Source: Tannerella sp. (lineage in GTDB: Bacteria > Bacteroidota > Bacteroidia > Bacteroidales > Tannerellaceae). From it: a stretch of DNA of 11,436 nt. Position 1 is the stretch's first letter. Each line of letters opens with the position of its first letter. Where the stretch lies: contig JAITBC010000097.1 of NCBI GenBank assembly GCA_031283785.1, forward strand, positions 1-11,436, read 5' to 3'. Shown here piece by piece: positions 6,652 through 11,436 of the stretch. Below the pieces are notes generated by a model. That model was not told the DNA's origin, searched no databases, and saw nothing but the letters and a program-made list of their open reading frames with translations. The translations under genes and the position numbers were made by a program.

Positions 6652-8163
6652 TTATTTTTTAAAAGGATCTCCGTTTTTGTTGCTGCCGATTAGCCACCGG
6701 AAGGCATTTATAAACAAAAGTTTTTGTGTCGCGTCGGTGAATTCGTCGTCGCCGTGTCCCATGTTCAGGTAAACCATCCGGTATTTTTTATTCGTCCATA
6801 CGACCGGAAAATCGCCGAAATGGACTACATCTTTTATTCCCAACGGGTAATTGTCGGAAGAAATGGAGAACAGGACTTCAACATTTTTGTTTTTCCTTGG
6901 TGAGGGATTCCATTGATACCATTCGCTTTCGGGGGCGATGAAGCTTTCGGGCAGATTCTTTGTAATCGGGTGTGAGGGCTTGTCGGCAATGAGTTTTACC
7001 GGTTGAGGAGGCCATGTGTTACAATAGAAAACGCCGCCGCCCAGGAAGTCGACAAACCATGGCCATTGCGTATTTTTATCGTTATATGCCGCCGCATGGA
7101 AGCCCATCCATCCGCCGTCGTTTTCCATGTATTTCCGGAAAGCTTCGCGTTGTTCCTCTCCTGAAGGAGCATTATTGAGCATTACAACGACGTCGTATTC
7201 TTTCAGTTTCTCGTAAGTATAGCCCGATAAAGTTGTTGTGATATCAAGTGTATATCCGTTGCCGTAATTCAATTTGCGAAAAAAATCGACACTTTGTTCG
7301 GCAAAGACCACATGTGCTTTTTCGACATGTTCGCTGTAATAAATCAACGCTTTGAAGCGCGGGCTTCTTGCATAACTTGCCGGATAACGGCCGGCGGACT
7401 TGTCTTCGCCCGACGATGCCCACCGGATGGCGTTTGCAAACATGGTTTTGAACGCTTCCGAATCAAACAGTTTCTTGCTGTGTCCCGGTAGAAAATAAAT
7501 ATTTCGGGCAGCTTTGTACGGATTGGTCCATATGACCGGATGATCGCCCATTTTTATGTCCGACGGCGGTCGGTAAGTCGATTCGTCCGCGTTAGCCAGT
7601 ACATGTACGTTGGGGCGCGGGTTTTTGTCGAACGTGTACCATTCGTCGTCAGGAAGCACAAATGATTCTCCGACGCCTTCCATGACAGGATGTTCCGCAT
7701 CTTCCACCCGTACGGTTGCATCTGCTTTTGCGGCAATGTACGATTGAAACCGTATTCCGCCCATAAAGTCGGAAAACCAGTGCCACAACGGATAACCGTC
7801 GAACTCGCCCAGTAAAGTTGCATGGTGAAAACCAATCCAGCCGCCGCGCCCTTCGTCGATGTATCTGATAAAAGCTTTTTCGGCTTCTTTTGTCCACGTG
7901 TAGGGCGGGTAATCCAGTTGGATGATCAACTTGAACTGTGAGAGGTATTCTTCCGTAATGGGTGTCGTGCGGTTGATTTCCGTTAATTCGAAGTTCATTT
8001 CTTTCGCCTTTTCTCCCAGCCATTTCAGTCCTGCATCCGTAAATCCGCCATGCTGTCCACCTCGTTCGGTCAGGACAAGCGTTTTATAAGCCGGAGTAGC
8101 GTTGAGCATACCGGCGCACATGATTGAGAACAATCCTGTGATCAAAAATTTTACTTTTCTCAT
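6652..8163 (-). CDS. Secreted protein with two tandem ThuA-like domains
   Basis: The 503-residue protein has a signal peptide (MRKVKFLITGLFSIMCAGML, cleavage likely near residues 22-25) and two copies of a ThuA-like glutamine-amidotransferase-fold domain, at about 26-250 and 268-495. The copies match motif by motif: GGWIGFHHA (107-115) and GGWMGFHAA (350-358); DEWY (173-176) and SEWY (413-416); GDHPVIWTN (206-214) and GDFPVVWTN (450-458); a G-H before the last helix in each; and a closing A-x-RW. ThuA was named from rhizobial trehalose use; in Bacteroidota such exported proteins are generally linked to sugar or glycoside metabolism, but the reaction here is unknown. The fold's classical cysteine nucleophile is not evident at the GFH positions. 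The gene starts 47 bases after the SulP gene with no good promoter in the gap, so they may share a transcript. Confidence 0.88.
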   Translation of the reverse strand: MRKVKFLITGLFSIMCAGMLNATPAYKTLVLTERGGQHGGFTDAGLKWLGEKAKEMNFELTEINRTTPITEEYLSQFKLIIQLDYPPYTWTKEAEKAFIRYIDEGRGGWIGFHHATLLGEFDGYPLWHWFSDFMGGIRFQSYIAAKADATVRVEDAEHPVMEGVGESFVLPDDEWYTFDKNPRPNVHVLANADESTYRPPSDIKMGDHPVIWTNPYKAARNIYFLPGHSKKLFDSEAFKTMFANAIRWASSGEDKSAGRYPASYARSPRFKALIYYSEHVEKAHVVFAEQSVDFFRKLNYGNGYTLDITTTLSGYTYEKLKEYDVVVMLNNAPSGEEQREAFRKYMENDGGWMGFHAAAYNDKNTQWPWFVDFLGGGVFYCNTWPPQPVKLIADKPSHPITKNLPESFIAPESEWYQWNPSPRKNKNVEVLFSISSDNYPLGIKDVVHFGDFPVVWTNKKYRMVYLNMGHGDDEFTDATQKLLFINAFRWLIGSNKNGDPFKK

Positions 8164-8210
8164 AACTTTTATCTTAATGTTAGCGACAAAAACAACTTTC
8201 TACTCCAATT

Positions 8211-9890
8211 TTATTTACTCAGGAACAGGGTTGCCTTTTCGAGCGCTTCGTGTATGTTACTGCAAATATTTTCGATGCCTATTTTTTCATCCATCTTGCT
8301 GTTGATAAGTACCTTTCTTACTTTTTCATTGACGCCGGACAGGATGATCTGAATATTTTCTTTTGCCGACAGACGGCATAAACTCTCTAAATTGTGCAGT
8401 CCGGTGGAATCCATAAACGGGACTTTTCGCATACGGATGATGCGGACTTTCGGCTTTTCGCCGAAATGTTTCACACATTCGTCGAACTTGTTGGCTATTC
8501 CGAAAAAGAACGGCCCGTCAATCTCATATATTTCGATGCCTTTCGGTATATCAAGCGTTTCGTTGTCGTGAAAAACCTCACTCTCGTTCGACAGGTCTAA
8601 TCGGTCTTTCGAAACGTATATGTTTGTTGTTTCCATGATACGGCGCATAAACAATACCATTGCTAATAACAAACCTATTTCTATTGCGACGGTAAGGTCT
8701 AAGACGACTGTCAGTAAAAATGTTACAATTAATACCATCACGTCGCTTTTCGGATTTTTCAGCAGAGAACGGAATGTCCGCCATTCGCTCATATTATACG
8801 ATACGATGGTAAGTACGCCTGCCAGGCATGCCATAGGGATGTGTTTTGTCAGCGGGCCTAAAAAGAGCAGAATCATCAGCAGGACGAATGCATGTATTAT
8901 TCCCGCTACGGGGGAGCGTCCTCCGTTGTTGATATTCGTCATCGTACGGGCTATCGCTCCCGTTACCGGTATACCTCCGAAAAACGGCACGACGATATTA
9001 GCCGTTCCCTGAGCAATCAGTTCGGTGTTTGAATTATGTTTGTCGCCGGTGACGCCGTCGGCGACGGTTGCGGATAACAGCGATTCTATCGCGCCGAGCA
9101 TGGCAATCGTAAAAGCCGAAGGCAGCAGCAGGTTAATCGTTTCCATGTTGATGGGAATCGTTGCGGGCTGGGGCAACGAGGCGTTAATCGTAAACCGGTC
9201 GCCTATCGTTTCTATTCCTGTGATGCCCGCATATTCACGTAGCAGGTATACGATAACGGTCATCACGATAATCGCCACTAAAGAACCGGGGATTTTTTTA
9301 GAAATCTTCGGCGTAAAGACGATGATGGCTATACTCAATATACCTGTCAGTAATGACCATCCGGAAATTGTCCCTGTGTTTTGCGCGTAAACAACCCATT
9401 TTGAGATAAAGTCGCCCGGGACTTTGTCAATTGTCATTCCGAACAGATCTTTTATCTGTGTTGTGAAAATAGTAAGGGCAATCCCGCTGGTGAATCCCAC
9501 GACAATAGGATAGGGAATGAACTTTATCACGGCGCCGAGTTTCAGTATACCCATGAGGACGAGTAAGATGCCGGCTAAAAACGTAGCGATAACCAGCCCT
9601 TCGACGCCGAAATTTTGAATTATGCCGTAGACAATAATGATGAACGCGCCTGTCGGCCCTCCAATCTGGACGGCGCTTCCACCAAAAAACGAGACCATGA
9701 AACCGCCTATGATTGCCGTAATCAATCCCTTCTCCGGGCTGACACCCGAAGCGATGCCGAACGCAATAGCGAGCGGCAGTGCTACGATGCCGACAATGAT
9801 GCCTGCCATCAAGTCGCCTGCAAACTTTTCTTTGGTATATGACTTCAGCGATTGAAACAGTTTTGGCCTGAAATCCATTGTAATCTTCAT
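8211..9890 (-). CDS. SulP-family anion transporter with C-terminal STAS domain
   Basis: The 559-residue inner-membrane protein has the SulP layout: about 12-14 hydrophobic segments over residues 25-418, then a cytoplasmic STAS domain at about 450-555. Family marks include ALPLAIAFGIASGVSPEKGL (37-56), GGSAVQIGGPTGAF (70-83), GAIESLLSATVADGVTG (266-282), ELIAQGTANIV (290-300) and GGIPVTGAIARTMTN (305-319). The STAS part keeps PFMDSTGL (491-498), with the serine phosphorylated in anti-sigma-antagonist relatives. Members carry sulfate, bicarbonate or dicarboxylates; substrate cannot be called from sequence. Being near nif genes, sulfate or molybdate supply is an attractive thought, but molybdate MOT1 proteins lack STAS, and the gene has its own promoter. 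MDFRPK at residue 5 is an alternative start. Confidence 0.95.
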   Translation of the reverse strand: MKITMDFRPKLFQSLKSYTKEKFAGDLMAGIIVGIVALPLAIAFGIASGVSPEKGLITAIIGGFMVSFFGGSAVQIGGPTGAFIIIVYGIIQNFGVEGLVIATFLAGILLVLMGILKLGAVIKFIPYPIVVGFTSGIALTIFTTQIKDLFGMTIDKVPGDFISKWVVYAQNTGTISGWSLLTGILSIAIIVFTPKISKKIPGSLVAIIVMTVIVYLLREYAGITGIETIGDRFTINASLPQPATIPINMETINLLLPSAFTIAMLGAIESLLSATVADGVTGDKHNSNTELIAQGTANIVVPFFGGIPVTGAIARTMTNINNGGRSPVAGIIHAFVLLMILLFLGPLTKHIPMACLAGVLTIVSYNMSEWRTFRSLLKNPKSDVMVLIVTFLLTVVLDLTVAIEIGLLLAMVLFMRRIMETTNIYVSKDRLDLSNESEVFHDNETLDIPKGIEIYEIDGPFFFGIANKFDECVKHFGEKPKVRIIRMRKVPFMDSTGLHNLESLCRLSAKENIQIILSGVNEKVRKVLINSKMDEKIGIENICSNIHEALEKATLFLSK

Positions 9891-9915
9891 TTGTCCGTAC
9901 CTGTTAGAAACGCGG

Positions 9916-9946
9916 CAAAATTACATGAAAAACTTGGGTTTTACAA
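9916..9946 (-). promoter_or_regulatory. Bacteroidota-type promoter for the SulP gene
   Basis: Minus strand TTG (9946-9944), 20 bases, then TAATTTTG (9923-9916), an exact TAnnTTTG. The predicted start point is about 20 bases before the SulP ATG. It would drive the SulP gene and probably the ThuA gene. Confidence 0.5.
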
Positions 9947-10175
9947 GAGTATGAAATAAAAATCAACCGCGTGCGGATTCAACCTTCAAATGCAACAGAT
10001 ATGCGGCGCGGATTTTTCATTGTAATGCGAGAACTTTGTGCGAACACACCTGGAGTTGCATTTACTAAATTTGATATAGAAATCTGCCGGTGGAATTATC
10101 ATATTACGATAAGGCAAAATTGCATGCTTCGCAGGCAAAACAATTATTTTTTGAAAGAAAAAACATCGAAAATAA
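9947..10175. other. Intergenic region between divergent genes
   Basis: The full gap between the divergent SulP and unknown-function genes is 9891-10208. Besides the two promoter candidates at its ends I see nothing firm. A 69-codon plus-strand frame (9971-10180) has no recognisable family and no start signal. A small CCGC-GT-GCGG hairpin near 9967-9976 has no U-tract. Confidence 0.4.
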
Positions 10176-10203
10176 TTTGAATATTAAAATTTTTCTACCT
10201 TTG
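10176..10203 (+). promoter_or_regulatory. Bacteroidota-type promoter for the unknown-function gene
   Basis: TTTG (10176-10179), 16 bases, then TACCTTTG (10196-10203), an exact TAnnTTTG. The spacing is a little shorter than usual. The predicted transcript start, about 10209-10212, falls on or beyond the upstream ATG at 10209, which favours the ATG at 10233 as the true start. Confidence 0.55.
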
Positions 10204-10208
10204 CATTC

Positions 10209-10697
10209 ATGTTTTATCAAAAATATAACGAGATGGACAATAGAGTATCATTTTTATTAAATGAAGCCGACAGGAAAGAAATCGCCGGGGCTTTAAAAGT
10301 ATTGAACGAAAAATTGTTGCCGCAACTGGTGGAACTGGCTCATGGCGAAGCCCGCGAATTGCCCACGATGGGCGATAAATCGTACGGATTTGTTTTCAAG
10401 GCGCTTGAGTTTGCCAAACAGTATCCCGAATATGCGGCATTGATTGATGTGGCGGAGTTTGAGAAGGACGTGAACACGGTGGGACTGTTGCGTGAATTTT
10501 ATGTGCCGCTGTCGCAACTGACCAAGAAACTGCAAGACACGATGACGCTTGCCGGTAGCGAAGCATACGTATCGGGGCTTACCTATTACGGTTCGAGCAA
10601 AGAGGGCGTGAAACGGAAACTTCCCAATGCCGTATTGATTGCAGAGGAATTGGGAAAGCGTTTTCCCGGTCGTTCACGGGCAAAAAAGAAAGAATAA
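10209..10697 (+). CDS. Bacteroidota hypothetical protein, helical, unknown function
   Basis: Unknown function. From the first ATG it has 162 residues; from the second (10233, MDNRVSFLLNEADRKEI) it has 154. The second fits better: related Bacteroidota proteins, as I recall them, begin 'MDNR', and the promoter would leave almost no leader for the first. Visible elements are an N-terminal helix, ARELPTMGDKSYGFVFKALEFA (about 48-69 of the longer form), a central helical part with FYVPLSQLTKKLQDTM, then LAGSEAYVSGLTYYGSSKEG, and a basic tail (GKRFPGRSRAKKKE). No signal peptide, membrane segment or catalytic motif is apparent, so it is probably a soluble helical cytoplasmic protein. The basic tail may bind nucleic acid, which is a guess. 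The 21-bp repeat array starts right after its stop codon. Confidence 0.85.
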   Translation: MFYQKYNEMDNRVSFLLNEADRKEIAGALKVLNEKLLPQLVELAHGEARELPTMGDKSYGFVFKALEFAKQYPEYAALIDVAEFEKDVNTVGLLREFYVPLSQLTKKLQDTMTLAGSEAYVSGLTYYGSSKEGVKRKLPNAVLIAEELGKRFPGRSRAKKKE

Positions 10698-11078
10698 CCA
10701 GAATGTTGCCGCGTGCAACCCCATCATTGCATATTGGGAATACGACCGTATCGGTCGAACTGCAGGATTTTCCTGTTTGCTGCCGGAATGTTCCGGTCGC
10801 CAACCGCAATATTGCTATCCGAAACCTCGATGTTACGTTCAAAACAGACGGATTTTACTGTCTGGGAACGGAATGTTCCGGTCGGCGAAGGCAATGTTCC
10901 CGTTAGCGATAGAAAGTTTGCAGTCAAAGACCGCAGATTCGGATTGTCGGATGCCGACAATTGCTGTTTGTGATGGGAATATTCCCGTCCGCGACAGGAA
11001 CATTGCGATGAGAGACGGTAATGTTGCTATCCACGACAGGAAGGTTGAGGTTGGCGACAGGATTTGATGTGTGATTGA
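10698..11078. repeat. Degenerate 21-bp tandem repeat array, about 18 units
   Basis: From the base after the TAA of the preceding gene, the sequence divides into units of 21 bases. Two exceptions are 23 bases (10845-10867) and 22 bases (10952-10973). A loose consensus is GGAATGTTCCGGTCGCCGA-like, e.g. units at 10782, 10868, 10889, 10974, 10995, 11016 and 11037. Many cores are palindromes: CCGGAATGTTCCGG (10783-10796) and GGGAATATTCCC (10975-10986). Two others form hairpins: CGACCG-TAT-CGGTCG (10743-10757) and ATTGTCGG-ATG-CCGACAAT (10943-10961). Since 21 is a multiple of three, frames on both strands read as heptapeptide repeats. One plus frame (10639-11067) stays open through the array but starts inside the upstream gene. 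I treat it as non-coding repeat DNA; unique spacers, as in CRISPR, are absent. Confidence 0.75.
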
Positions 11079-11142
11079 ATATATGGCATTGCCAATTAAG
11101 TATAGTTTTTCTGTTTTTATAAACTAAAAAATAAGAAAAGAC

Positions 11143-11436
11143 ATGATACAAAATTATTTACGGGTAATATGGAGGTATCTCGCCAAGAACAGGCTGTTTG
11201 CAACCGTTAATATTACAGGTCTATCCATTGCAATAGCTTCGGCATTGTATTTATTAGTCTATGTAATGCATGAATCATCTTATGATACATTTCATGAGAA
11301 CGCCTCAAGGATATACAGGGTTAATTATACCTTTGGCGAGGAAAAAACTAATTCTTCAAAAGTACCTCCTCCGTTAGCTTATACGCTGAAACAGGAATAT
11401 CCTGAAGTAGAATATGCAGTAAGGGTGAGTCCTTAT
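11143..11436 (+). CDS. ABC transporter permease, FtsX/MacB type (N-terminal 98 residues)
   Basis: The frame opens at ATG 11143 and runs off the right edge. The protein begins MIQNYLRVIWRYLAKNRLFA, followed by a membrane segment at about 20-43 (ATVNITGLSIAIASALYLLV). Then comes the periplasmic start HESSYDTFHENASRIYRVNY (46-65), and YTLKQEYPEVEYAVRV near the end. The N-L-x-K-N-x-x-F, N-I-x-G-L-S, E-x-S-Y-D-x-F-H and R-I-Y-R-V pattern is the standard opening of the large Bacteroidota permeases with MacB-type periplasmic core and FtsX domains. These act with an ATPase, usually encoded nearby, in export or in mechanotransmission of antibiotics, lipoproteins or peptides. The leader is A-rich (AAGAAAAGAC before ATG) without a classical ribosome site, as is normal in this phylum. 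Substrate and partners are outside the window. Confidence 0.92.
   Translation, partial: MIQNYLRVIWRYLAKNRLFATVNITGLSIAIASALYLLVYVMHESSYDTFHENASRIYRVNYTFGEEKTNSSKVPPPLAYTLKQEYPEVEYAVRVSPY

Noticed and set aside
8211..9890. Molybdate transporter serving nitrogenase
   Set aside because: MOT1-type molybdate carriers lack the STAS domain; this has the full SulP-STAS form, so only a general SulP call is supported.
9971..10180. 69-codon plus-strand ORF ahead of the unknown-function gene
   Set aside because: No homology pattern was recognised, and it runs into the promoter of the next gene.
10639..11067. 142-codon plus-strand ORF through the repeat array
   Set aside because: It starts inside the upstream gene in another frame; openness follows from the 21-base period, and other frames and the opposite strand are open too.
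10698..11078. CRISPR array
   Set aside because: The period is 21 bases with no conserved repeat alternating with unique spacers; the whole unit is degenerate.

Overview
The window reads as the chromosome of an anaerobic, nitrogen-fixing member of the Bacteroidota, probably Bacteroidales. The nitrogenase-cofactor scaffold genes and other products resemble those of that group. Promoter-like sites match the Bacteroidota pattern (TTTG, about 19-20 bases, TAnnTTTG). Translation starts lack strong Shine-Dalgarno sites. At the right edge is the N-terminus of an ABC permease of the type common in Bacteroidota. No rRNA, tRNA, transposase or CRISPR array was seen.

Layout, left to right. (1) Bases 1-629, minus strand: a small HIRAN-domain protein, followed by the N-terminal 90 residues of a protein that looks like a Cas6-type RAMP, cut by the window edge. 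(2) Bases 630-1388: mostly decayed or non-coding DNA. It holds a very short ORF, an orphan plus-strand terminator-like hairpin, and a broken PD-(D/E)XK-nuclease-like remnant behind a near-perfect Bacteroidota promoter. (3) Bases 1389-6394, minus strand, transcribed right to left: nifE, nifN, a NifA-type sigma-54 activator, and a GNAT acetyltransferase whose start overlaps the end of the activator gene. A sigma-54-like promoter candidate lies ahead of nifE. (4) Bases 6652-9890, minus strand: a SulP anion transporter with a STAS domain, then a secreted protein made of two tandem ThuA-like domains. (5) Bases 10209-10697, plus strand: a Bacteroidota protein of unknown function with a good promoter. 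(6) Bases 10698-11078: about 18 degenerate 21-bp repeats, starting at the base after that gene's stop codon. (7) From 11143: the start of an FtsX/MacB-type ABC permease, cut by the right edge.

NifE and NifN form the heterotetramer on which the NifB-made iron-sulfur precursor matures into the nitrogenase cofactor. NifA switches on sigma-54 nif promoters, so region 3 is a cofactor-assembly and regulation module. The catalytic genes nifHDK and nifB are not in the window and must lie elsewhere if the organism fixes nitrogen. The features most worth a second look are the 21-bp array, whose units are partly self-complementary so that both strands read as similar heptapeptides; the split nif arrangement; and the possible CRISPR-associated RAMP at the left edge.
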